Assembly (NCBI GenBank): GCA_963810815.1
Contig: CAWEPB010000004.1
Location: 310,001-374,000, forward strand
Source of the DNA: CAVQWT01 sp963810815
GTDB lineage: Bacteria > Pseudomonadota > Gammaproteobacteria > Burkholderiales > Casimicrobiaceae
Length of the DNA: 64,000 bases
Reading direction: 5' to 3'
The notes under the pieces are model-generated. The model was not told the origin of the DNA. It made no database searches and worked only from the letters and a program-made list of their open reading frames with translations. Both the position numbers and the translations under genes were made by a program. Positions 28,471 through 35,927 of the stretch are shown here, piece by piece. Positions within the stretch are counted from its first letter, which is position 1; every line of letters begins with the position of its first letter.

Positions 28471-29349
28471 TTACCCGTCGGCGGATGCGGTGGTTCCCGC
28501 GGGCGCGGAGGAATCGCCGTCGGCAACCCGCACGCAGCTGCGCCCGCCGGCCTTGGCCTCGTAGAGCGCGCGATCGGCACGTTGCAGCAGAGTCTGCGCC
28601 TGGGCCGTCACGTCGTCCTCCGCTGCTTCGTCCGGGTGCGGGCGTCGCGGAACGTGGGCGGCCACGCCGACGCTGATCGTCACGGTGACCGGGCCGGCGG
28701 TGGTTTCGATCGAAGTCCCGGCCAGGTCGGCGCACAGCCGTTCGGCGGTGGTCGCGGCACCTTCGGCGTCGGTCTCGGGCAGCAGCACCACGAATTCCTC
28801 GCCGCCGATGCGTCCGCACAGGTCGATCGCCCGCAGTCGCGCCTGGCACCTGTCGGCCACCGCGACCAGCACCGCGTCGCCCGCGGCATGCCCGTACCGG
28901 TCGTTGACGCCTTTGAAGCGATCGAGGTCGACCATCAGCATCGACAGGGACCGCCCGCTGCGCGCGGCGCGGCGCAGCTCCTTCTCCAGTTCGGCGAGCA
29001 GGTGGCGCCGGTTGGCGAGGCCGGTCAGCGCGTCGGTCGTGGCGAGGCGGGTGAGCTGCTCCTCGTGCGCGCGGATCGCCCGCAGCAGGCGATCCAGCCC
29101 GACCACGCTGAAGGCGATCAGCGCCGATATGAGGAGCGCGAACAGTGCGTTGGCAAGATCTGCCGCGCCATCGCGAAATTCGAGGAGCGGCTGGACACGT
29201 CGCTCGACCATCAGCAGCAGGGCGAGCGACAGCGCGATCCACGCATAGCGAAAGGATCCACTGTGCGGCACCGCGCGCAACGCCAGCAGCGCGGCACCCA
29301 ATTGCAGCAAGGCCGAAACAGCGAGGGTGAAGATGACGAGATCGCCCAT
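28471..29349 (-). CDS. Membrane-anchored diguanylate cyclase (GGDEF)
   Basis: 292 residues. The N-terminal third has about three hydrophobic segments (residues 3-25, 36-48, 63-85) and a short coiled linker. The GGDEF domain starts near TDALTGLANRRHLLAEL; the active motif is GGEEF at 182-186, a functional variant. An inhibitory I-site RAID (173-176) sits exactly five residues ahead, so product inhibition by c-di-GMP is expected. The start follows GGGAG, and the longer frame upstream would run through a terminator, so 29349 is preferred. The gene interrupts the common phaB-phaR neighbourhood and has a hairpin/terminator element just upstream. Confidence 0.9.
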   Translation of the reverse strand: MGDLVIFTLAVSALLQLGAALLALRAVPHSGSFRYAWIALSLALLLMVERRVQPLLEFRDGAADLANALFALLISALIAFSVVGLDRLLRAIRAHEEQLTRLATTDALTGLANRRHLLAELEKELRRAARSGRSLSMLMVDLDRFKGVNDRYGHAAGDAVLVAVADRCQARLRAIDLCGRIGGEEFVVLLPETDAEGAATTAERLCADLAGTSIETTAGPVTVTISVGVAAHVPRRPHPDEAAEDDVTAQAQTLLQRADRALYEAKAGGRSCVRVADGDSSAPAGTTASADG

Positions 29350-29386
29350 GCACTCCCATTCTGCGACAGTTCCAGCCGTCTGGCCG

Positions 29387-29453
29387 AAAAAAACCCCGAC
29401 CATTCGATCGGGGTGAGGCTGTATCTTCTAGGAGGAGGAGGATGAAGATACAG
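29387..29453 (-). ncRNA. Candidate anti-Shine-Dalgarno small RNA, element A
   Basis: On the minus strand CTGTATCTTC (29453-29444) pairs perfectly with GAAGATACAG (29428-29419), a 10-bp stem closing a 15-nt loop ATCCTCCTCCTCCTA. Five bases later an intrinsic terminator follows: CCCCGA/TCGGGG stem (29413-29394) and seven T (29393-29387). The loop is complementary to Shine-Dalgarno sequences. A second element of the same design lies 230 bp away with different stem bases, so the structure is conserved rather than the sequence alone. It ends 37 bp before the GGDEF start, so a role as a 5' leader attenuator is the main alternative. Confidence 0.55.
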
Positions 29454-29460
29454 GGGGAAG

Positions 29461-29680
29461 TCGCGGTCGCTTCGAAGCGGCGGGCGCTGTATGCGCACCC
29501 CGCGTCGCACCGGAAGCAACCGGTCGGTGCGACGACACCGAAGGTGAGCATCGATCGTCGACGCTGCCCACGCGATAAATTATGGCGATGCCGATTAGAG
29601 TCGGGGTTCTAAAGCGACGTCGCACCACGCACGGGCGACCGCTCCACGAAGGTCGCGCCACGAAGGTGCAGACGCGATGC
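29461..29680. other. Spacer between the two RNA elements
   Basis: 219 bp without a recognisable gene. On the minus strand an AT-rich CCATAATTTATCG around 29570-29590 could serve as a -10 region for element A; no matching -35 is clear. Open frames here give Leu-rich or Arg-rich readings without ribosome sites. Confidence 0.3.
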
Positions 29681-29682
29681 CC

Positions 29683-29750
29683 AAAAAAACGACCCCGGCG
29701 CGGACGCCGGGGTCGAGGCTGTATCGTCCAGGAGGAGGAGGAGGATACAG
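29683..29750 (-). ncRNA. Candidate anti-Shine-Dalgarno small RNA, element B
   Basis: Same architecture as element A. CTGTATC (29750-29744) pairs with GATACAG (29725-29719) around an 18-nt loop CTCCTCCTCCTCCTGGAC. It is followed by a perfect 10-bp terminator stem GACCCCGGCG/CGCCGGGGTC (29714-29691, loop TCCG) and seven T (29689-29683). It lies 105 bp after the phasin stop on the same strand with no obvious promoter between, so it probably ends the phasin mRNA and could be released as a 3'-UTR-derived RNA. An alternative outer pairing TACAGCC/GGCTGTA (29758-29752 with 29723-29717) is possible. Confidence 0.55.
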
Positions 29751-29854
29751 GTACAGCCCTGTTCCCGAGATGGGGTCGCGCTGCGCGAGCTCAACCCCCT
29801 CGGTGTCGCTCGGCGGCGCGGGCAATCCCGCGGTCCGTCGAGGCGACGCGAAGC

Positions 29855-30412
29855 TTACGCAGCCTTGCGGGCCTTGGTCGTGGCCTTCGACGCGTTCGCG
29901 GCGGCGGCACGAACGCTCGCGTCGGCGAGGTTCACGACTTGCTTCGAAGCCTTCTGGAACTGGTCGAACGCAGCGGTCGAAGCGGCGAACCCCTGCTTCA
30001 TCGCGTTGACGGCGACTTCCGAGCCGGCCGGAGCCGACTTCGAGGCCTTCTCGACCCACGCGGCGACGCCCTTGGTGTAGGCGGCCCACGCTTCTTCGGC
30101 CATTGCCGTGTACTGCGCCTGGGCTTCCGACGCCATTTCGTACAGGCTCTTCGAGTAGGCGGTCGCGTGCTGGACGCCCGACTCGGCGTACTTGGCGCGC
30201 AGCGCGAACAGGTCCTGAACGTCCTTGATCGACGCGGCGGCTTGCGCGCCTTCGACGCCCTGGGCGATCGCCGCCTTGGTGGCGACGAGGTTCAGCTTGA
30301 TCAGCTTCTCGGCATTCTCGAGGGCCAGCGCGGCGAGCTTGGTGGCTTGCGCGACATTGGCCTGGTTGAGTTCGGCGAACTGCTCGGTGGCATTGAAATT
30401 GAACGTGTTCAT
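29855..30412 (-). CDS. phaP: Phasin, PHB granule surface protein
   Basis: 185 residues, almost entirely amphipathic helix, starting MNTFNFNATEQFAELNQANV and ending in an Ala/Lys-rich tail (ANASKATTKARKAA). This is the Phasin_2 family (TIGR01841-like). It coats PHB granules, controls their size and usually is the most abundant granule protein. A good ribosome site (GGAAAGGG) precedes the ATG. A strong promoter with two operator-like palindromes lies upstream, divergent from phaR. Element B supplies the terminator. Confidence 0.94.
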   Translation of the reverse strand: MNTFNFNATEQFAELNQANVAQATKLAALALENAEKLIKLNLVATKAAIAQGVEGAQAAASIKDVQDLFALRAKYAESGVQHATAYSKSLYEMASEAQAQYTAMAEEAWAAYTKGVAAWVEKASKSAPAGSEVAVNAMKQGFAASTAAFDQFQKASKQVVNLADASVRAAAANASKATTKARKAA

Positions 30413-30523
30413 GGCGATCCCTTTCCTTCGTTTGGACGAGGGCCGCACCCGCGACCCGCTGGCTTGATACCGGCGGCAGCGCCGTCCCGGAAATGCCCCT
30501 CTGGGAGGGCACTCCGAGCGGAA

Positions 30524-30594
30524 TGCTGCACCGCACAAACTCATTGTAGGGACGCCGAAAGCCGAAGTCAAGGACTTTTTGGTGCACCGCACCA
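30524..30594 (-). promoter_or_regulatory. Phasin promoter bracketed by two candidate PhaR operators
   Basis: On the minus strand: -35 TTGACT (30571-30566), 17-bp spacer, -10 TACAAT (30548-30543). Operator-like TTGTGCGGTGCAGCA (30538-30524) covers the transcription start. Operator-like TGGTGCGGTGCACCA (30594-30580) lies 8 bp upstream of the -35. Both fit TKGTGCRKTGCASCA. The placement is classic for repression by PhaR, encoded divergently next door. Confidence 0.7.
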
Positions 30595-30625
30595 TTCGCC
30601 CCTGGACCGCTCGTGGCGTGATTCC

Positions 30626-30676
30626 TAAACACCGACAAATCAGCGAGTTATAATGGGCACATTCCGCCTGAGGAGG
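30626..30676 (+). promoter_or_regulatory. phaR promoter and ribosome site
   Basis: A -35 TAAACA (30626-30631), 17-bp spacer and perfect -10 TATAAT (30649-30654), then GAGGAGG at 30670-30676 ahead of the phaR ATG. The operator-like palindrome at 30580-30594 lies 31 bp upstream of the -35, so autoregulation is possible but weaker than for phasin. Confidence 0.65.
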
Positions 30677-30681
30677 CCGCA

Positions 30682-31257
30682 ATGACCGATACGCCCCGGC
30701 TTATCAAGAAGTACCCGAACCGCCGGCTCTACGACACGGCCAACAGCGGCTACATCACGCTGGCCGACGTGCGCCAGATGGTGCTCGACAACATCGACTT
30801 CCAGGTGATCGACGCCAAGACCGGCGAGGACCTGTCGCGCTCGATCCTGCTGCAGATCATCCTCGAGGAGGAATCGGGCGGGCTGCCGATGTTCAGCTCG
30901 GAGATGCTCGCGCAGATGATCCGCTTCTACGGCAGCGCCCAGCAGACGATCATGGGCCAGTACATGGAGCAGAACGTCAAGGCGTTCCTCGGGATCCAGC
31001 AGAAGCTGCAGGACCAGGCGAAGCAGATCTACGGCGACAAGATGCTGATCACGCCGGACCTGTGGAAGCAGTTCATGCAGATGCAGGCCCCGGCGATGCA
31101 GGGCATGCTCGGCAACTACCTCGAGCAGAGCGCGAAGCTGTTCATGGACATGCAGCAGCGAATGCAGGACCAGACCCGCGGCATGTTCTCCGCGTTTCCG
31201 TTCCCCAACTTCGGTGCCCCGCAGCAAACGGCCACCGACGACGACAAGAACCGCTGA
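30682..31257 (+). CDS. phaR: PhaR, PHB-responsive repressor
   Basis: 191 residues. The N-terminal domain holds the family signature IKKYPNRRLYDTANSGYITL (residues 8-27), followed by the PHB accumulation regulatory domain and Gln/Met-rich helices that bind polymer. PhaR represses phasin genes and itself, and leaves DNA when it binds nascent PHB. A clear promoter and GAGGAGG ribosome site precede it, and an intrinsic terminator follows 16 bp after the stop. phaR next to rimO is the usual betaproteobacterial order. Confidence 0.96.
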   Translation: MTDTPRLIKKYPNRRLYDTANSGYITLADVRQMVLDNIDFQVIDAKTGEDLSRSILLQIILEEESGGLPMFSSEMLAQMIRFYGSAQQTIMGQYMEQNVKAFLGIQQKLQDQAKQIYGDKMLITPDLWKQFMQMQAPAMQGMLGNYLEQSAKLFMDMQQRMQDQTRGMFSAFPFPNFGAPQQTATDDDKNR

Positions 31258-31273
31258 CGGTCCGAAGCACCGC

Positions 31274-31301
31274 AAAAACCGGGCTGCGCGCCCGGTTTTT
31301 T
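31274..31301 (+). terminator. Intrinsic terminator of phaR
   Basis: AAAAACCGGGC / TGCGC / GCCCGGTTTTT with an uninterrupted T-run (31296-31301). It starts 16 bp after the phaR stop. Confidence 0.85.
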
Positions 31302-31314
31302 GTGCATTGCACCA
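31300..31314. promoter_or_regulatory. Fourth TKGTGCRKTGCASCA palindrome
   Basis: TTGTGCATTGCACCA, identical over 15 bp to the site on the SDR promoter at 16465. It begins inside the T-run of the phaR terminator, 101 bp ahead of the rimO start. No -10 fits at the right distance, so a direct effect on rimO is uncertain. Confidence 0.45.
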
Positions 31315-31414
31315 ATCCGGATCGGCCGTACCTTCATCCCGCGGCGCAGCATCCTCCGAAGCGTCGCTGCCGCGCCATCCCCCACGCCACCGCCACCCGA
31401 GCCGCCGATTGCCG

Positions 31415-32827
31415 ATGACCTCGCGCTCCCCCATTCGCCGCGCCACGACACCGCCCCGCCCCACCGAACCCCGCGTCGGGTTCGTGTCGCTCGGCTGCCC
31501 GAAGGCACTCGTCGACTCCGAGCAGATCCTGACGCAGCTGCGCGCCGAAGGCTACGCGATCGCGCCGTCGTACGAAGGCGCCGACCTGGTCGTCGTCAAC
31601 ACCTGCGGCTTCATCGACGCCGCGGTCGCCGAGTCGCTGGACGCGATCGGCGAGGCGCTGGCCGAGAACGGCAAGGTGGTCGTCACCGGCTGCCTGGGCG
31701 CGAAGGACGGCGGCGGGTTCGTCCGCGCCGCGCACCCGCAGGTGCTGGCGGTCACCGGGCCGCACGCGACCGCCGAGGTGATGGCGGCCGTCCACGCGCA
31801 CCTGCCGAAGCCGCACGACCCGTTCGTCGACCTCGTGCCCGCGCAGGGGATCCGGCTCACGCCGAAGCACTACGCCTACGTGAAGATCAGCGAGGGCTGC
31901 AACCACCGCTGCACGTTCTGCATCATCCCGTCGATGCGCGGCGACCTCGTCAGCCGCCCGGTCGGCGACGTGCTGCTCGAGGCGCGCCGCCTGCTGGCCG
32001 CGGGCGTGAAGGAGCTCCTCGTCATCTCGCAGGACACCAGCGCCTACGGCGTCGACGTCAAGTACCGCACCGGCTTCTTCGACGGCCGGCCGGTGAAGAC
32101 GCGGATGACCGAGCTCGCGCGCGAGCTCGACGCGATGGCCCGCGCGCACGGCGCGTGGGTGCGCCTGCACTACGTCTACCCGTACCCGCACGTCGACGAC
32201 GTGATTCCGCTGATGACGAACTCGCCCGGGGCCGGCGGCCTGCTGCCCTACCTCGACATTCCGTTCCAGCACGCGAGCCCGCGGATACTCAAGCTGATGA
32301 AGCGGCCCGCCGCGCCGGAGAAGGTGCTCGACCGGCTCGCCGCGTGGCGGACGGCGCAGCCGGGGATGGTCGTTCGCAGCACGTTCATCGTCGGCTTTCC
32401 CGGCGAGACCGACGCCGAGTTCGGCGAACTGCTCGCCTTCCTGGAAGCGGCGCAGCTCGACCGCGTCGGCGCGTTCACCTATTCGCCGGTCGACGGCGCC
32501 GCCGCCAACGCCCTGCCCGATCCGGTGCCGGAAGACGAGAAGGAAGCGCGGCTCGCGCGCTTCATGGACGTGCAGTCGCGGATCAGCGCGGCCAGGCTCG
32601 CGGCTCGCGTCGGCGAGACGCTCGACGTGCTCGTCGACGGGCACGCCGAGGAAGGGCGCGGACGCGCGAAACGGCGCGTGGCGATCGCCCGCAGCGCCGC
32701 CGACGCACCGGAGATCGACGGCGTCGTGCGCGTCGCCGATGGCGGGCAGCTCGCGCCCGGGACGTTCGCGCGCGTCACCGTCACCGGGGCGACGGCGCAC
32801 GACCTCGACGGCGTGCTCGCGGACTGA
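31415..32827 (+). CDS. rimO: RimO ribosomal protein S12 methylthiotransferase
   Basis: 470-residue radical-SAM enzyme that adds a methylthio group to an Asp of ribosomal protein S12. The UPF0004 domain has its three cluster cysteines (Cys28 in SLGCPKALVDSE, Cys64 in NTCGFID, Cys93 in TGCLG). The radical-SAM motif CNHRCTFC follows at residues 162-169 with IIPSMRGDLVSRP, and a C-terminal TRAM-like domain ends the protein. I chose ATG 31415; upstream codons are low complexity and cross the terminator. Convergent with fabI. Confidence 0.95.
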   Translation: MTSRSPIRRATTPPRPTEPRVGFVSLGCPKALVDSEQILTQLRAEGYAIAPSYEGADLVVVNTCGFIDAAVAESLDAIGEALAENGKVVVTGCLGAKDGGGFVRAAHPQVLAVTGPHATAEVMAAVHAHLPKPHDPFVDLVPAQGIRLTPKHYAYVKISEGCNHRCTFCIIPSMRGDLVSRPVGDVLLEARRLLAAGVKELLVISQDTSAYGVDVKYRTGFFDGRPVKTRMTELARELDAMARAHGAWVRLHYVYPYPHVDDVIPLMTNSPGAGGLLPYLDIPFQHASPRILKLMKRPAAPEKVLDRLAAWRTAQPGMVVRSTFIVGFPGETDAEFGELLAFLEAAQLDRVGAFTYSPVDGAAANALPDPVPEDEKEARLARFMDVQSRISAARLAARVGETLDVLVDGHAEEGRGRAKRRVAIARSAADAPEIDGVVRVADGGQLAPGTFARVTVTGATAHDLDGVLAD

Positions 32828-32938
32828 TCGGGACGGAAGCGCGGCCCGCGCAGCGGCCGTGGAGCAGCGTGGCCCGCGTCGCCGGTCGCGTGACACCGAC
32901 CCTCGCCGGCGGCCGCGCGACGCCGGACCGTCCGGCGC

Positions 32939-33733
32939 CTACGCCATGATGTTGACGCCGCCGTCGACGTAGAGCGTCTCGCCCGACAGGCGCCGGGCGT
33001 ACGGCGTGGCGAGGTATGCGCAGGTGAAGCCCACGTCCATGATGTCGACCAGCTCGCCGATCGGCGCGCGCTGCGCTGCCTCGGTCAGCAGCAGGTCGAA
33101 ATCCTTGAGGCCCGACGCGGCGCGCGTCTTCAGCGGACCCGGCGAGATGGCGTGGACGCGGATGCCCTGCCCGCCCAGCTCGTAGGCGAGGTAGCGGCAG
33201 CAGGCCTCCAGGGCTGCCTTGACCGGCCCCATCACGCTGTACGTCGGCACCACCTTGCTCGCGCCGTGGTAGCTCATCGCGAACATCGTGCCGCCCTGCT
33301 TCATCAGGGGCGCGGCCAGCTTCGCCATGCGGACGAACGAGTGGCAGGAAACGTCCATCGCCTTGGCGAATCCTTCGGCGGAGCACTGCAGGAGCCCCCC
33401 CTGCAGGTCTGCCTTCGGCGCGAAGGCGATCGAGTGCACGAGGATGTCGAGCCCGCCCCAAAGGCGGGTGACGGCGTCGAACACCGCCTCGAGCTGCCCG
33501 GGCACCGCGACGTCGAGCGGCAGCAGCAGCGGCGCGTCGACCGCGGCGGCGAGCGGCGCGACGTAGGGCTTCGACTTGTCGTTGAGGTAGGTGATCGCGA
33601 GTTCGGCGCCGAGCTCGTGGAACGCCCTGGCGCAGCCCCAGGCGATCGAGCTGTCGTTGGCGACGCCGACGACCAGCGCGCGCATGCCCTTCAGCACCGG
33701 CCGCGGCACCTCCAGCTTGGCATTCGATGTCAT
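32939..33733 (-). CDS. fabI: FabI-type enoyl-ACP reductase
   Basis: 264 residues. It has FabI hallmarks: VVGVANDSSIAWGCARAFHELGAELA (cofactor loop), HSIAFAPK, and YHGASKVVPTYSVMGPVKAAL containing the YxxxxxxMGPxK catalytic pattern, followed by HAISPGPLKTRAASGL. It reduces trans-2-enoyl-ACP in the last step of fatty-acid elongation. It is the last gene of a DUF3141-pta-ackA-fabI operon, 10 bp after ackA. Because it sits in a PHB/acetate cluster, a role on enoyl-CoA-like substrates is conceivable, but the housekeeping function is the simplest reading. Confidence 0.92.
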   Translation of the reverse strand: MTSNAKLEVPRPVLKGMRALVVGVANDSSIAWGCARAFHELGAELAITYLNDKSKPYVAPLAAAVDAPLLLPLDVAVPGQLEAVFDAVTRLWGGLDILVHSIAFAPKADLQGGLLQCSAEGFAKAMDVSCHSFVRMAKLAAPLMKQGGTMFAMSYHGASKVVPTYSVMGPVKAALEACCRYLAYELGGQGIRVHAISPGPLKTRAASGLKDFDLLLTEAAQRAPIGELVDIMDVGFTCAYLATPYARRLSGETLYVDGGVNIMA

Positions 33734-33743
33734 GGTCGCTCCT

Positions 33744-34928
33744 TCAGCCCGCCGCGAGCACGCGCCTCGTGTGCCGCGCGATCATCAGCTCCTCGTTGGT
33801 GGGAATCACCCAGGCCGACACGCGGCTCGTGGCGGTGGTGATCCTCGGACCGTTGGCGGCGTTGGCCACCGGGTCCGGCTCGACCCCGAGCCACGCCGCG
33901 TCGCGGCAGACCCGCTCGCGCAACGACCGGCTGTTCTCGCCGATGCCGCCGGTGAACACCAGGGCATCCAGGCCGCCCGCCGCCGCCGCGAGCGAGCCCA
34001 GCTCGCGGCCGATCCGGTAGATGTAGAGGTCGATCGCCGCGCGGGCGCCGGGCTCCGAGCTCGCCTCCAGCGTGCGCATGTCGCTGGAAATGCCCGACAC
34101 GCCGAGCAGTCCGGACTCCTGGTAGATCAGCCTTTCGATGGCGCGCGCGTCCATCCGCAGCTCGTCCATCAGGTACAGCACGACGCCGGGGTCGAGGTTG
34201 CCGCAGCGGGTGCCCATCGGCAGGCCGTCGGCGGCGGTGAAGCCCATGGTGCTGGCCACGCTGCGGCCGGCGACCGTCGCGCACATGCTGGACCCGTTGC
34301 CCAGGTGCAGCACGACGACGCGACCCCGCGCCGCCGCCGAGTCGTGCGTCGGGAGCGCGCCGGCGATGTATTCGTAGGACAGGCCATGGAAGCCGTAGCG
34401 GCGCACGCCGCGGTCGGTGATCGCCTTCGGCAGCGCGAATGCCTGCGCGACCGGCGGCTGCGCGCGATGGAACGCGGTGTCGAAGCACGCGACCTGCGGC
34501 AGCTGCGGCGAGCGCTCCAGCAGCATCCGGATCGGCGCGAGGTTGTGCGGCTGGTGCAGCGGCGCGAGCGGCACGTACTTCTCGAGCGCCGCCAGCACCG
34601 CGGCGTCAACGCGCACCGGCTCCGCGTACTCGAGTCCGCCGTGGACGACCCGGTGGCCGACGCCGACGAGGCGATGCGCGCCGAATTCGGAGCGCAGGAC
34701 GCCGACGAGGTGGTCGAGCGCGCCGGCGTGAGCGAGCGGCACGCCGTCGCCCCACGCCTTTTCGGAGACCACTTTGCCGGCACTGTCCTTGGCCACGAAT
34801 CGCGGCGACGTGAACAGGCCCTCCGCCTGGCCACGGGCGACGAGCTCGAGGTCGCCGTCCTGCGCGGCGAACAGCGAGAACTTGATGCTCGACGAACCGG
34901 CGTTGATTACGGCGATCGCGTCGGCCAT
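33744..34928 (-). CDS. ackA: Acetate kinase
   Basis: 394-residue acetate/propionate kinase that interconverts acetyl phosphate and acetate with ADP/ATP. Signatures are VINAGSSSIKFSLF at the start, HRVVHGG, FDTAFH, GFTAADGLPMGTRCGNLDPGV and FTGGIGENS. It begins one base after the pta stop, which supports coupled translation and a complete Pta-AckA pathway for ATP formation from acetyl-CoA or for acetate use. Confidence 0.95.
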   Translation of the reverse strand: MADAIAVINAGSSSIKFSLFAAQDGDLELVARGQAEGLFTSPRFVAKDSAGKVVSEKAWGDGVPLAHAGALDHLVGVLRSEFGAHRLVGVGHRVVHGGLEYAEPVRVDAAVLAALEKYVPLAPLHQPHNLAPIRMLLERSPQLPQVACFDTAFHRAQPPVAQAFALPKAITDRGVRRYGFHGLSYEYIAGALPTHDSAAARGRVVVLHLGNGSSMCATVAGRSVASTMGFTAADGLPMGTRCGNLDPGVVLYLMDELRMDARAIERLIYQESGLLGVSGISSDMRTLEASSEPGARAAIDLYIYRIGRELGSLAAAAGGLDALVFTGGIGENSRSLRERVCRDAAWLGVEPDPVANAANGPRITTATSRVSAWVIPTNEELMIARHTRRVLAAG

Positions 34929-34929
34929 G

Positions 34930-35871
34930 TCAGGACACCGCCTTGCCCGCCGACTCGCGCCGCGCGTTCGCGACGAGCGCCGCGACGGCGCAGGACGCGA
35001 GCCGCGTCATCACCGAGTCGGCACGGCTGGTGAGAATGATGGGCACCTTCGCCCCCAGCACGATGCCGGCGGCGTCGGCACCGGCGAGGAACGACAGGCT
35101 CTTCGCCAGCATGTTGCCGGCCTCGAGGTCGGGGACCACCAGCACGTTGGCGCGCCCGGCGACCGGCGAGTCGATCTTCTTGATCGCGACCGATTCCAGG
35201 CTGATCGCGTTGTCGAGCGCGAGCGGCCCGTCGAGGATCGCGCCGGTGATCTGGCCGCGGTCGGCCATCTTGCAAAGGGCTCCGGCCTCGACCGTCGACG
35301 GAACCTTGGGGTTGACGGTCTCCATCGCCGACAGGATCGCGACGCGCACCTCGGGAAAGCGCAGCGCGTGCGCGAGGTCGATCGCGTTCTGGATGATGTG
35401 GACCTTGTCCTCCATCGTCGGCGCGATGTTCACCGCGGCGTCGGTGACGATCAGCGTCTCCGCGTAGCTCGGCACGTCCATGACGAAGCAATGGCTGACG
35501 CGGCGGGAGGTCCGCAGCCCCGTGTCGCGCTTCACGACAGCGCCCATCAACTCGTCGGTGTGCAGGCTGCCCTTCATCAGCGCCTCGGCCTTGCCCTCGC
35601 GCACCAGTTCCACCGCCTTCTCGGCCGAAGCCTGGCTGTGCGGCGCGTCGACGATCGGCAGGCCGGCGATATCGATGCCGATCTCCTTCGCGATCGCCTC
35701 GATCCGCGCGCGCGGTCCGACCAGGATCGGCGCGATCAGGCCGAGCTTGCCGGCGTCGACGGCGCCGCGCAGCGAACTCTCGTCGCAGGGATGCGCGACG
35801 GCCGTCGGCGTGGGTGGCAGCGTCTTGCAGACATCGATCAGCCGCTGGTACTTCTCGTGCTTGCGTTCCAT
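34930..35871 (-). CDS. pta: Phosphate acetyl/butyryltransferase
   Basis: 313 residues, a single PTA/PTB catalytic domain without the MaoC-like domain found in some longer relatives. Family stretches include LMKGSLHTDELMGAVV, TDAAVNIAPTMEDKVHIIQNA, GPLALDNAIS and VVPDLEAGNMLAKSL. It moves the acyl group between CoA and phosphate, supplying AckA with acetyl phosphate. Short, Ptb-like members can also take butyryl- or hydroxybutyryl-CoA, so the exact substrate is open. It lies between the DUF3141 gene and ackA. Confidence 0.9.
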   Translation of the reverse strand: MERKHEKYQRLIDVCKTLPPTPTAVAHPCDESSLRGAVDAGKLGLIAPILVGPRARIEAIAKEIGIDIAGLPIVDAPHSQASAEKAVELVREGKAEALMKGSLHTDELMGAVVKRDTGLRTSRRVSHCFVMDVPSYAETLIVTDAAVNIAPTMEDKVHIIQNAIDLAHALRFPEVRVAILSAMETVNPKVPSTVEAGALCKMADRGQITGAILDGPLALDNAISLESVAIKKIDSPVAGRANVLVVPDLEAGNMLAKSLSFLAGADAAGIVLGAKVPIILTSRADSVMTRLASCAVAALVANARRESAGKAVS

Positions 35872-35881
35872 GCGCGTCTCC

Positions 35882-35915
35882 GTTGCCGCAGGTCAGTTGC
35901 CGCGAGTCAGTTGCC
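35882..35915. repeat. Short tandem repeat, 14-bp unit
   Basis: GTTGCCGCAGGTCA, GTTGCCGCGAGTCA and a partial GTTGCC in a row, in the 56-bp gap between the DUF3141 gene and pta. No function is evident. Confidence 0.6.
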
Positions 35916-35927
35916 TTTCGCCGGGTG

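Noticed and set aside
29419..29750. Leu-rich micropeptides (ILLLLEDTAS, ILLLLLDDTAS) encoded by the two hairpins
   Set aside because: The repeats read alike because of the CTC loop. There is no ribosome site or start at a consistent place, and the stems and terminators explain the conservation better.
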